A DNA stretch of 64,000 bases from Bacteroidota bacterium (GTDB taxonomy: Bacteria > Bacteroidota > Ignavibacteria > Ignavibacteriales > Melioribacteraceae). A model generated the notes under the pieces. That model had not been told where the DNA came from. It did not search any database and saw only the letters and a program-made list of their open reading frames with translations. Positions 28,028 through 36,273 of this stretch are shown in pieces (position 1 is the stretch's first letter; every line of letters starts with the position of its first letter). The translations under genes and the position numbers were made by a program. The DNA is taken from assembly GCA_018829205.1 (NCBI GenBank), contig JAHJUE010000006.1:186001-250000 (forward strand), written 5' to 3'.

Positions 28028-29437
28028 TCAATTTTTTGCAGCACTTTGTTCTTCGCTATTAATTATGAAATTGGAAAAGTATAGTTCATTTGAATCGTTA
28101 ATAATATTGCCTGAAGAAACATTTTCAAAACTGCAGTCTTCAATAAATATGTTATTAATTTTTGATGATTCTAATCCTTCTAAATAAATGCCGTATTTGC
28201 TTTTATTGCTCTTTATATTAGACAGTTTTACGTTTTTAATTATCGGTATGAAAGTGCCGTCATTGCCTTCATTTGGTTCGTATTTCATATTAATTCTTAA
28301 AACCGATTCCGATACTTCTCCAACATTTATATTTCTTACAAAGATATTTTCAATTGTTCCGCCCCGGTATAAATTTGTTTTTATGCGAACGGCACGGTCC
28401 AAATTTGGGCTGTCCATTTCACAATTTTCAGCAAATACGTTTCTGCAGTCCCCGGAAATTTCACTCCCGATTACGACACCTCCGTGCCCGTCTTTCATTT
28501 TGCAATCTTGAATAATAATATTTTCACTAGGTATCGCAATTCTTCTGCCGTCGTTATTTCTTCCTGATTTGATTGCGATGCAGTCGTCTCCGGTCTGAAA
28601 ATCACATCCTACAATGAGAACATCTTTGCATGATTCAGGATCACATCCGTCGTTGTTCGGACCAAGACCTTTAACAGTAACATTTTTTACTGTTATATTC
28701 TGAGATTCAACAGGGTGAATAAACCACATTGGCGAGTCTAAAAATGTAACGCCTTCAATTAAAATATTTTTACATCTAAAAGGCTGAATAAAATTGGGAC
28801 GAAGATAACCGCCTTTACCGAAAATCCTTTTTTCAACAGGAATGTTTTCGTTACTCATTCTAACCAATAATGGTCTGCCGCTGCTGTCAAGCTGACTAGC
28901 CATTCCTTTTTGCCATCCGTATTCAGTTTTCCCTTTCCATGGCCACCAGTTCTCGTTTGCCCCTTGACCGTCTAGAATTCCCTTTCCGGTAACCGCGATG
29001 TTTTCCTGTTCAAAAGAGTAGATTAACGGAGAATAATTATAACATTCCATACCCTCCCAGCGGGTTAAAACTACAGGCAGGTAATCATCCGGGTTTGTAC
29101 TGAATTTAACAATCGCTCCTTCGGCAATGAAGAGATTGACATTACTTTTAAGATTTATTGGTCCGGCGCAGAAATATTCGCCTTCCGGAATAATTACTTT
29201 ACCGCCGCCGTCATTACTGCATTCGGAAATTACATTGTTAATAATTTCCCGATTATTAAAATCCTTTTCGGCTTTGGCACCGTAATCATTAATATTATAA
29301 TCTTTATCTTGAAATTCAGGCGCTTTAATTCTTTCAAGTATTTGCGGCATTAAATCCCACCCGGTTTTTTCAGGAACTGAGCAGCTAACAAGGCCGGAAA
29401 GAAGCAACATTACAATTGAAATTTTTAATTCTTTCAT
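28028..29437 (-). CDS. GH28 polygalacturonase, lipoprotein
   Basis: This 469-residue right-handed beta-helix enzyme has a lipobox (LLSGLVSCS), so it is probably anchored on an outer or periplasmic membrane face. The GH28 catalytic motifs are present: NNDGCD near residue 260, TGDDCIAIKSG near 283, GHGGVVIGSEISG near 310 and RIKT near 350. They give the three aspartates, the histidine and the substrate-binding RIK. It hydrolyses galacturonan, probably as an exo-enzyme or rhamnogalacturonan-type enzyme since the N-terminal insert is long. The isomerase genes follow 128 bp downstream. Confidence 0.92.
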   Translation of the reverse strand: MKELKISIVMLLLSGLVSCSVPEKTGWDLMPQILERIKAPEFQDKDYNINDYGAKAEKDFNNREIINNVISECSNDGGGKVIIPEGEYFCAGPINLKSNVNLFIAEGAIVKFSTNPDDYLPVVLTRWEGMECYNYSPLIYSFEQENIAVTGKGILDGQGANENWWPWKGKTEYGWQKGMASQLDSSGRPLLVRMSNENIPVEKRIFGKGGYLRPNFIQPFRCKNILIEGVTFLDSPMWFIHPVESQNITVKNVTVKGLGPNNDGCDPESCKDVLIVGCDFQTGDDCIAIKSGRNNDGRRIAIPSENIIIQDCKMKDGHGGVVIGSEISGDCRNVFAENCEMDSPNLDRAVRIKTNLYRGGTIENIFVRNINVGEVSESVLRINMKYEPNEGNDGTFIPIIKNVKLSNIKSNKSKYGIYLEGLESSKINNIFIEDCSFENVSSGNIINDSNELYFSNFIINSEEQSAAKN

Positions 29438-29525
29438 GTTTGAAATATGATTGTTGTAAAAAATTTTTGACTTTTAATTATCACTTGAGGTATTCATCTT
29501 AGATAGATTAAATATAAACGTGGAT

Positions 29526-30554
29526 TTATTTTTTATTAAAGTTGATGCAAGTTCCTCTTAATATTAAATCGGTATCAATCTGAATGTTTCTATGTTCAAA
29601 TTCATCAGGCGATTTAATATTCTGAAGCAGTATTTCCATTGACTTATTAGCTATTTGTTCGGTAGGCTGATCCACGCAACTTAATTGGGGTGAAAGGAAA
29701 TTCTGTACCTTAGCATTACCAAAACAAATTACATCAATATCATCAGGAATACTTAGATTAACTTCCCGCGCGGCCATATAAACGCCGAGAGCAACAGGAT
29801 ATGTAACTGTAAAAATCAGATCAGGCAAATTATTATTTTTATAAAGCTGCATAAAAGCTTCATATCCGTATTTTTCACCGAAGCCTCCGTGTAAAACCCA
29901 ATCAGGATTAATAGGAACTCCATGATGATTCATCGCATCCTCAAAACCAAGATAACGCTGCTTGCCTATATTGATTTCGGGATAACCGGCAAAGTGACCT
30001 ATATTTCTGTAGCCAAGTTTAATTGCATGTGAAATTGCTTTATAAGCTCCCCCGCGGTCGTCTACTGAAACTGTATTTATATTTGATATTTGTGGAATTC
30101 TGTCAATAAAAACCAGGGGAATATCTCTTTTTCTTACTGTATCGAAAATTTCATAATCATTTGTTTCCTGTGAGATTGATACAATAATACCGTCAACACG
30201 CATTGAAAGGAGTGTTTGAATATGTTTTTTTTCTCTTTCGGCATTTTCCTGCGATACAGTTAAAATAATTTCATAATTATTTTTAAAAGCAATATCATAA
30301 ATTGATTCTATAATAGACCCGAAGAAAAAGTGAGCAATTTTAGGAACCACCAATCCTATCATTTGAGATTTACGGGCCGATAAATTCCTTGCCATAAAAT
30401 TGGGTGAATAACCCATTTCATCGGCTAATTCCTTAATTACTTTTGTGGTCTGAATAGAAATATCCGGGTGACCTCTTAATGCTTTTGAGACAGTAACCGT
30501 AGAGACATTAAGCCGTTTTGCGATGTCGCTTAGAGTAACAGATTTATCCGCCAT
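29526..30554 (-). CDS. LacI-family transcriptional regulator
   Basis: The 342 residues begin with a LacI helix-turn-helix (VTLSDIAKRLNVSTVTVSKALRGHPDIS) and hinge, followed by a periplasmic-binding-protein-like effector domain (MIGLVVPKIAHFFFGSIIESIYD, VSVDDRGGAYKAISHAIKLGYRNIGHFAG). It sits inside the pectin locus between GH105 and GH28 genes, so it is the best candidate regulator of the locus, with a uronate or pectin fragment as effector. A 14-bp palindrome lies 16 bp before its start. The recurring TTWATCGNTWAC sites upstream of pectin genes have the central CG typical of LacI operators. Confidence 0.92.
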   Translation of the reverse strand: MADKSVTLSDIAKRLNVSTVTVSKALRGHPDISIQTTKVIKELADEMGYSPNFMARNLSARKSQMIGLVVPKIAHFFFGSIIESIYDIAFKNNYEIILTVSQENAEREKKHIQTLLSMRVDGIIVSISQETNDYEIFDTVRKRDIPLVFIDRIPQISNINTVSVDDRGGAYKAISHAIKLGYRNIGHFAGYPEINIGKQRYLGFEDAMNHHGVPINPDWVLHGGFGEKYGYEAFMQLYKNNNLPDLIFTVTYPVALGVYMAAREVNLSIPDDIDVICFGNAKVQNFLSPQLSCVDQPTEQIANKSMEILLQNIKSPDEFEHRNIQIDTDLILRGTCINFNKK

Positions 30555-30570
30555 AATTCATCCGCTTAAC

Positions 30571-30584
30571 TAGTATATATACTA
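30571..30584. promoter_or_regulatory. Perfect palindrome before the LacI-type gene
   Basis: TAGTATATATACTA is a perfect 14-bp palindrome 16 bp upstream of the LacI start. A partial copy (ATATACTAAATAG) follows at about 30602. It could be an autoregulatory operator or simply an AT-rich promoter core. Confidence 0.4.
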
Positions 30585-30632
30585 AGATTTTAATTTTGCA
30601 AATATACTAAATAGTTAAAAAACATTTCTTGG

Positions 30633-31871
30633 TTATTTGCCCAGCTCTAAAGCCGAATAAATTAATGGGCCGTATCCTTTAAAATCGTTTATTCTTTGAT
30701 CTTCACTAATATAGTATTCGTAAGAACCGTCTCTGTATGGATTGCCGCCCAGTCCGGCTCCTCTGCATGTATGAAGAAGATTTATTAAACCGTTTTTTTC
30801 AACTTCAACGTGAGTTTTAATTATGCTTTCAAATGAGTTTTCGGCAATCTTAAAAAACTTTTTATCCAAATAACCTTTATTTGCTCCTTTGGCAAAGGCA
30901 TAAGTGAACATGGTCGCGCATGAAGCTTCAAGATAATTGCCTTCTCTTTCAGGCATATCCAGTATTTGATACCACAATCCTGTTTCGCTATCTCTAAAAT
31001 TAAGGAGCGATTCACAAACATTTTGAAGAATATTTATTATATCATTTCTATTCTTATCTTCCTGAGGCAAATAGTCGAGCACATCAACAATTGCCATAAC
31101 ATACCAACCAATGGCTCTTCCCCAGAAATGTTTGGATCTGCCTGTTTCGGGATCTGCCCAGCGCTGTTCTTTGTTTTCATTCCACGCATGATACAATAGT
31201 CCTGTTTTTTCATCGAGAGTATGTTTATAAACAGTTTTAATCTGAAATGTTATATCGTCGTAATTTTTATCTTCTTCAAACATAGTAACATACTGAGCAT
31301 AGAAAGGTCCTGACATATAAATTCCGTCGAGCCACATTTGGTATGGATAAATTTGCTTATGCCAGAATCCGCCTTCTTTCGTTCGGGGCTGGTATTTCAA
31401 CTGCTTTCTTAAAGTATCGGCAGCAATTTTATATTTTTCACTTTTTGTTTTTTCGTAAAGAAACAGCAGCTGCCTTCCTGTGTTTATGTTGTCCAGGTTA
31501 AAAGTATCATAATTATATTTTAGAATTTTTCCTTCTTCGGTTACAAACTGATCAATATTTTCTTTAATAAAATTAAAATACTTATCATCGTCTGTTTTTA
31601 CATACATTTGTCTTAACGCTTCAAGCACAACTCCCTGTTCATAATTCCAATCATTTTTTGTCATGTACTCATCAAAAGTAACTGAGCCGGGATGTCGAAC
31701 AATAAAGGATTCGCTCAATCTTTCAGACCATTTAAGCGTATCGGAAATTAAAATATCAGAAGTATTTTCCTGCGGTAATTTTTCCTCTGAACAAGCACTA
31801 CCGTTTTTGGCGCCTGATTGAAAAAATGTTAAAATCAGCATGGATATGATTGATATAGTTTTTGTTATCAT
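30633..31871 (-). CDS. GH105 unsaturated rhamnogalacturonyl/galacturonyl hydrolase
   Basis: This 412-residue alpha6/alpha6-barrel protein has a signal peptide. Family features are NDWNYEQGVVLEALRQMY, YQMWLDGIYMSGPFYAQY with the catalytic-type Asp, GLLYHAWNENKEQRWADPETGRSKHFWGRAIGWYVMAI, and LYEASCATMFTYAFAKG-like text near the end. GH105 enzymes remove the unsaturated uronate left by pectate or rhamnogalacturonan lyases. The product would go to KdgF and KduI encoded further right. The gene has its own upstream region with a 12-bp direct repeat (32008-32044) and heads the unit that runs to uxaE. Confidence 0.9.
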   Translation of the reverse strand: MITKTISIISMLILTFFQSGAKNGSACSEEKLPQENTSDILISDTLKWSERLSESFIVRHPGSVTFDEYMTKNDWNYEQGVVLEALRQMYVKTDDDKYFNFIKENIDQFVTEEGKILKYNYDTFNLDNINTGRQLLFLYEKTKSEKYKIAADTLRKQLKYQPRTKEGGFWHKQIYPYQMWLDGIYMSGPFYAQYVTMFEEDKNYDDITFQIKTVYKHTLDEKTGLLYHAWNENKEQRWADPETGRSKHFWGRAIGWYVMAIVDVLDYLPQEDKNRNDIINILQNVCESLLNFRDSETGLWYQILDMPEREGNYLEASCATMFTYAFAKGANKGYLDKKFFKIAENSFESIIKTHVEVEKNGLINLLHTCRGAGLGGNPYRDGSYEYYISEDQRINDFKGYGPLIYSALELGK

Positions 31872-31923
31872 TTTATCACTTTTTATTTTTATAAAATTAT
31901 CTATTTAAAGCTTCGCCACGTCA

Positions 31924-31948
31924 GTCACAGGCAAAGAATTGCCATGAC
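31924..31948. other. Small intergenic hairpin between esterase and GH105 genes
   Basis: GGCAA and TTGCC pair around AGAA, with flanking GTCA and TGAC extending the stem past an asymmetric bulge. It may mark the end of the esterase transcript or the leader of the GH105 transcript. No T-tract follows on either strand. Confidence 0.35.
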
Positions 31949-32007
31949 TCAGAGAAAAATAAAACTGCATAAATAATGTAGATATCGAATAAAATTCTAA
32001 CTTATAG

Positions 32008-32044
32008 TTATTACTTAATCATTTACTTAATCGATAACTAATTT
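32008..32044. promoter_or_regulatory. 12-bp direct repeat, candidate pectin-regulon operator (GH105 unit)
   Basis: TTACTTAATC occurs at 32011-32020 and again at 32023-32032, and a diverged third unit TAACTAATTT follows at 32035-32044, giving a period of 12 bp. The centre, TTAATCGATAAC, matches sites before the TonB receptor and pectate lyase genes. It lies 140 bp upstream of the GH105 start. An AT-rich gap of 258 bp surrounds it and holds no gene. Confidence 0.6.
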
Positions 32045-32129
32045 CTTGAAATATTCTGAAAAAGTCAACATATAATTTGTTTTTGAACTATAAAAGCAAT
32101 ATTTGTTCTAAAATACATTTTATTTATAT

Positions 32130-33122
32130 CTAATTAAGTCTAAAAACATTTTTTAAAAAACTTTCGACAAAACCAAAGGTTTCCGCATACCACGGATGAA
32201 AAAGCCAAAACGGATGCGGTGTATTTTCAATTGTATAAACTTCATAATAGATGTTAAACTTATCCAATTTTTTAATCATATCGTCTCTTCCGGCATGATA
32301 ATGCGGTATCGAACTATTTATGAAAACAATCGGAATATCTTTTTCATCAACATGAAAATAAGGCGAACCTTTTTTCCATAATTCCGGGTTATTCTTATAT
32401 GAACTTCCAAACCATAAATGCGCCGATCTTGGTTTATCCGGCTCAATATCAAATTCTTTAGATTCGCTGCTTGTAAAATCGAGCAGTCCGTCAATATTAA
32501 CAACAGCATGAACATCACTTGATATTTCTGGGAAAAAATCGTCAGGTTCATATTCAGATTCGTTATTCGAAAATCCGACAAGAGAAGCTAATTGCGCTCC
32601 TGCAGAACAGCCGAGAATTGCTATTTTAGAAGTATCAATACCATACTTTTCCGAATTTACCTTCATCCATTTAATCGAAGCTTTTAAATCCTTTACTGCT
32701 GCGGGATAAACCGCTTCATCCGATAAACGGTATTCAACCGCCGCTGCTATAAACCCCTTTGACGCAAAATCCATTGCCATAGGTACTTGATGTGATTTAT
32801 TCCCGGAATGCCATCCGCCTCCGTGAACAAGAATAACAGCCGGATATTTTTTCTCTTTATTTTTTGGTACGAATAAATCAAGACGCAGTTTTCTTTTTCC
32901 GTAGTTTAAAAATTCAACATTATTAAATGAATCAACTTCTGCCGGCAGTTTTGGTGAAACTAATTTCGCATAAGGGAAATCTTTTACAACCTTAGCGGCT
33001 GCACTGTATATTGTAAATGAAGTATCAACCGAAATAATTTTATTCGAATCCAAGCTTTGCGCGAAAATGAAATTAAATTGCCAAAGTGTTAATAAAAAAA
33101 ATAATATTCTGATATTACCATT
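32130..33122 (-). CDS. Secreted alpha/beta hydrolase, probable pectin acetylesterase-like enzyme
   Basis: The ATG at 33122 gives 330 residues with a clean signal peptide (MNGNIRILFFLLTLWQF...FAQ). A more upstream start would overlap the pectinesterase gene. The fold is the alpha/beta hydrolase of the BD-FAE/acetylesterase group: oxyanion motif HGGGWHSG, nucleophile Ser in GCSAGAQLA, an Asp in the HAGRDD region and His in TPHPFWLFHPW. The sequence supports a carboxylesterase. Removal of acetyl groups from pectin is inferred from its neighbours, the pectin methylesterase upstream and pectin hydrolases downstream. Confidence 0.82.
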   Translation of the reverse strand, partial: NGNIRILFFLLTLWQFNFIFAQSLDSNKIISVDTSFTIYSAAAKVVKDFPYAKLVSPKLPAEVDSFNNVEFLNYGKRKLRLDLFVPKNKEKKYPAVILVHGGGWHSGNKSHQVPMAMDFASKGFIAAAVEYRLSDEAVYPAAVKDLKASIKWMKVNSEKYGIDTSKIAILGCSAGAQLASLVGFSNNESEYEPDDFFPEISSDVHAVVNIDGLLDFTSSESKEFDIEPDKPRSAHLWFGSSYKNNPELWKKGSPYFHVDEKDIPIVFINSSIPHYHAGRDDMIKKLDKFNIYYEVYTIENTPHPFWLFHPWYAETFGFVESFLKNVFRLN

Positions 33123-33156
33123 CATAAATATTTTCAGAAAAAGTTTAGATTTAATT

Positions 33157-34392
33157 TTAATCAATTCCCAAAACAGCTTCTCTTTCATAAATGCCAGCTG
33201 TTGTGCCCAATAATCTTCCCTTAGAAATTTCTAATCCTTTCAAATCATTTTTATTTATTTCAGAAACAGAATAAAAAATGATTGTATCCGAACCGCCTCC
33301 GCTGGAGTAATTAAATTCTTCATTAAAATCATTTACCAAGATCGGATCATCTATTACAGTTATGTTTTCATCAAATAATAAAATTAATTTTTCCCCGGCG
33401 GCTTCATATTTTATTAATTTCGGACCTTCTTTTGATTCAGGATCCCATTTATAATTAAAGGTCCAGGCTGGAGTTATATCATCAACAGAGGGTTGACCTT
33501 CGGCACTGCTTAAATTATTTTTGATCCAATCGTAATCTCCGCCGATGCGTCTGCAATTATAAAAATAATATCTTTCACCCCAGTTAAATGCCTGGTTACG
33601 TGTGGTATCTTCATAAGTAACTCTGAATATTTTTTTATTGCTCATGTTTTCGGAGAATGTACAATTTAACAAGTAGAACTGCGCTTCATAATGATGTCTT
33701 CCCAAATCGAAATCCTTAACTCCGTCAAAATATGAATTCTTAATTACAAATTTCTGTTCTTTACTAAAACCGCCCGCATGCCACAAAGCTGCAGTTTTCT
33801 TCACTTCATAAAATTTTGAATTTTTTATAAAACACCATCCCCGCGGACAAACAAAATCAACAGCGCCTTCAAAATAACAGTCGGCGTGATAATACATACC
33901 CGTTTTATAATCCCAAAGCGAAACCGTATCTGCTCCTTTGCTGATAAGATTACAGTTTAGAATTATAGTGCGTGTCCCTGTGCCGTAAATTACAAATGCG
34001 TGCGGACCTATTTCAGGCTGAGTGTTTTCAACAGTAAGGTTTTTAATTATAATATCGTCGCCGTTTAGATTTATAACAGCCGGACCAATTACGTCTTTGT
34101 TGTTTTTCCAACTTTCTCTCAACTGATTGAAACGAATTATTGTACTGTCCTTACTTTCACCTAACAGTGTAATGTTGTCTTGTTCAATTTTGAATTTTTC
34201 ATTATATACGCCGTTCAGAATTTTTATAATTTTTCTTTGGTAATTAAACATTGGGAGAGACTTAACCGCTTCCGATATAGTCTTATAATCTCCGCTGCCT
34301 TTTGTGTCAACCGTAATAATATATTTGTTCTGCGCACCAGTGTTAACGGATAGAATTAGAAAAAGGGCGGACAAATAAAGTATTTTTTTCAA
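33157..34392 (-). CDS. Pectin methylesterase (CE8), divergent active site
   Basis: This secreted right-handed beta-helix protein of about 411 residues has a signal peptide ending near NTGAQ. I place the start at the TTG at 34392, because GAGG lies 6 bp before it and the signal peptide then begins with KKILYLS; an upstream ATG at 34443 is less likely. CE8 motifs are recognisable but altered: YKTISEAVKSLP, GVYNEKF, KGADTVSLWDYKTGMYYHADCYFEGAVDFV (both catalytic Asp positions kept, QDT changed to ADT) and DLGRHHY in place of LGRPW. It should demethylate pectin and give the lyase and hydrolase access. Confidence 0.85.
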   Translation of the reverse strand: MKKILYLSALFLILSVNTGAQNKYIITVDTKGSGDYKTISEAVKSLPMFNYQRKIIKILNGVYNEKFKIEQDNITLLGESKDSTIIRFNQLRESWKNNKDVIGPAVINLNGDDIIIKNLTVENTQPEIGPHAFVIYGTGTRTIILNCNLISKGADTVSLWDYKTGMYYHADCYFEGAVDFVCPRGWCFIKNSKFYEVKKTAALWHAGGFSKEQKFVIKNSYFDGVKDFDLGRHHYEAQFYLLNCTFSENMSNKKIFRVTYEDTTRNQAFNWGERYYFYNCRRIGGDYDWIKNNLSSAEGQPSVDDITPAWTFNYKWDPESKEGPKLIKYEAAGEKLILLFDENITVIDDPILVNDFNEEFNYSSGGGSDTIIFYSVSEINKNDLKGLEISKGRLLGTTAGIYEREAVLGID

Positions 34393-34487
34393 AGCAGACC
34401 TCAATCGAACATACCAATATTTATGAAATGAGCACCCGGCCAAGGGAGTAAGTATGGCTCAGGTGCTCAATGTAAAGAGTAAGTATT

Positions 34488-36185
34488 TTATTTAATAAGA
34501 ATCATTTTTTTGGAAATCACAGCATTGGATGTTGTAAGCTGATAAAAATAAATGCCTGATGATAATCTGGAAGCATCAAAATTAACAGAGTAACTTCCGG
34601 CCTGCTGGTTTTGATTAACAATAGTTGCAACCTTACTTCCTAATACATCAAATACATCAAGAGAAATTTTTGATTCAACAGGTAAATAATATTGAATAGT
34701 TGTACTTGGATTAAAAGGATTAGGATAATTTTGACTCAACGCGAAATCAGTTGGCAATTCTTCAGCTTCGTTTACATCCGTTGGATCACTTTCCCACGCA
34801 GCTTTTTTATCAGGAAACCAATTTAAATCACCTGCAGGGTATCCTTGCGCGCCAACATAAGCAGCTGAAGATGTTGAGTATGACGCGTTAAGATCATTGA
34901 TCCAGAAAGAAATTGGTCTGCGGTCCATATCGTCTGTTGCTGAGTTCCAAAGTGAAGAAGGAGTATTTTTAGTTTTATTTCCGCCGGTTGGACTTACATA
35001 CCAGCGCATCAAATTCAGCATTAAATCTTGAGTGTTTGTTAATTGCGGATCGGCAATTTGCGTAAATGCATGCACAGAATCGGCTCCTAAACGGCTATTT
35101 ATATGCCATGAAAGAGGAGAGCCGGGAACAATTGGTTCGGCAGTATGCTCATTAAAAAATGCCTGTCCGTCTGCAGAAACTGACCAGTAATTATTTTTAA
35201 CCGTCCAAGCAGTGGTATCATTAGGAGCGGTAAAAATCCACATAATTCTGTTTCCGCCGTTAGGATATTTTTCGCCTGTATTTGCCCATTCGGCATAACG
35301 TGTAGCATCGGTTGAATCTTCTCCAGCTGCGAATGCATCTTTGAATAAGTTATTTGTTATATGAACTTCAGAACCAACGTTGCCTAATGATAATAAACCA
35401 TGATAGCCCATACCGTTAAAGAAGGTATTGTGGTCAATTAATGTATAACCAATGTTTCCAGTTCCTTCAAGAGGATTGCCGAAATTGTAATGTCTTACAA
35501 CTCTATCCTGATAATTTGTAAAAGTATTATTAACAAGAATTAAAGAATCGCAAGAAGAAGCGCGTAAATCAATTCCTTTTCCGGCGCCGAAATTTGAAGT
35601 GCTTAATGCGCCCATGTTTGTCCAAATTGAATTAGTAACTCTAATTGTTCCTGTTGAACCTTCGCAGCGGATAAACTGGCCGTTAATGTTGGAAAATACG
35701 CAGCCGTCAAAATGATAATCAGATCCTTCATTATCATTTCTGAATAAACCGCCCTGTACGTTATCTAAGTTTGCAGGTGCAGGTTCAAAATATCCTGAAA
35801 CAGCAATGTCTTTCATATAAAGGCTGCCACCTCTTAGTCTGATAAAGTATCCGGGAGGTCTTTGAGGGTTTGAGCCTGTCCCTGTTGGGTATAAATAGAT
35901 AACCGGCTTTTCATTGTTAGAAGATCTAAAACGTAGAGTTTGACCTGCTTCTACATAAAATGTTTCTTGACATATGTAAGGAAACCCGATTCCTCCTTCT
36001 AGCTCATATACGCGATCAGCCAACAAACCATTAGTAGCAGTTGTATCAGCTTTAATTTGAGTTATAAGTTCTGTTTCAGCTGTTCCATTATATGGGACCA
36101 ATCGTTTAACCTTTTGCCCAAACATAACGCTTGATAAACAAAGAATTAAAAAAATTACAAATGAACTGTAATACTTATGCTGCAT
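34488..36185 (-). CDS. Secreted beta-helix protein with T9SS C-terminal sorting domain
   Basis: The 565 residues comprise a signal peptide and a parallel beta-helix region resembling pectate-lyase-fold proteins of pectin loci (FHFDGCVFSN-type and NNTFTNYQDRVVRHYNF turns). The last 90 residues form a type IX secretion sorting domain (FALSQNYPNPFNPSTTIQYY...GIYFYQLTTSNAVISKKMILIK). It is therefore exported across the outer membrane and possibly anchored there. Enzyme activity is not certain: I see no catalytic signature I can name, so it may be a lyase or a pectin-binding protein. AGGAGG sits 6 bp before the ATG. Confidence 0.8.
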   Translation of the reverse strand: MQHKYYSSFVIFLILCLSSVMFGQKVKRLVPYNGTAETELITQIKADTTATNGLLADRVYELEGGIGFPYICQETFYVEAGQTLRFRSSNNEKPVIYLYPTGTGSNPQRPPGYFIRLRGGSLYMKDIAVSGYFEPAPANLDNVQGGLFRNDNEGSDYHFDGCVFSNINGQFIRCEGSTGTIRVTNSIWTNMGALSTSNFGAGKGIDLRASSCDSLILVNNTFTNYQDRVVRHYNFGNPLEGTGNIGYTLIDHNTFFNGMGYHGLLSLGNVGSEVHITNNLFKDAFAAGEDSTDATRYAEWANTGEKYPNGGNRIMWIFTAPNDTTAWTVKNNYWSVSADGQAFFNEHTAEPIVPGSPLSWHINSRLGADSVHAFTQIADPQLTNTQDLMLNLMRWYVSPTGGNKTKNTPSSLWNSATDDMDRRPISFWINDLNASYSTSSAAYVGAQGYPAGDLNWFPDKKAAWESDPTDVNEAEELPTDFALSQNYPNPFNPSTTIQYYLPVESKISLDVFDVLGSKVATIVNQNQQAGSYSVNFDASRLSSGIYFYQLTTSNAVISKKMILIK

Positions 36186-36273
36186 AACTCCTCCTATTGA
36201 TTAAAAAATAAATATTAGTTTTACAAAAAAGAACCTCCTTATGAATTTTTTTAAAAACTTTAATTGTCATAAT

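Noticed and set aside
36188-36270. A 31-codon ORF (MTIKVFKKIHKEVLF...) between the TonB receptor and the beta-helix gene
   Set aside because: It is built from AT-rich spacer and reads through the ribosome site of the following gene; no similarity or composition supports coding.
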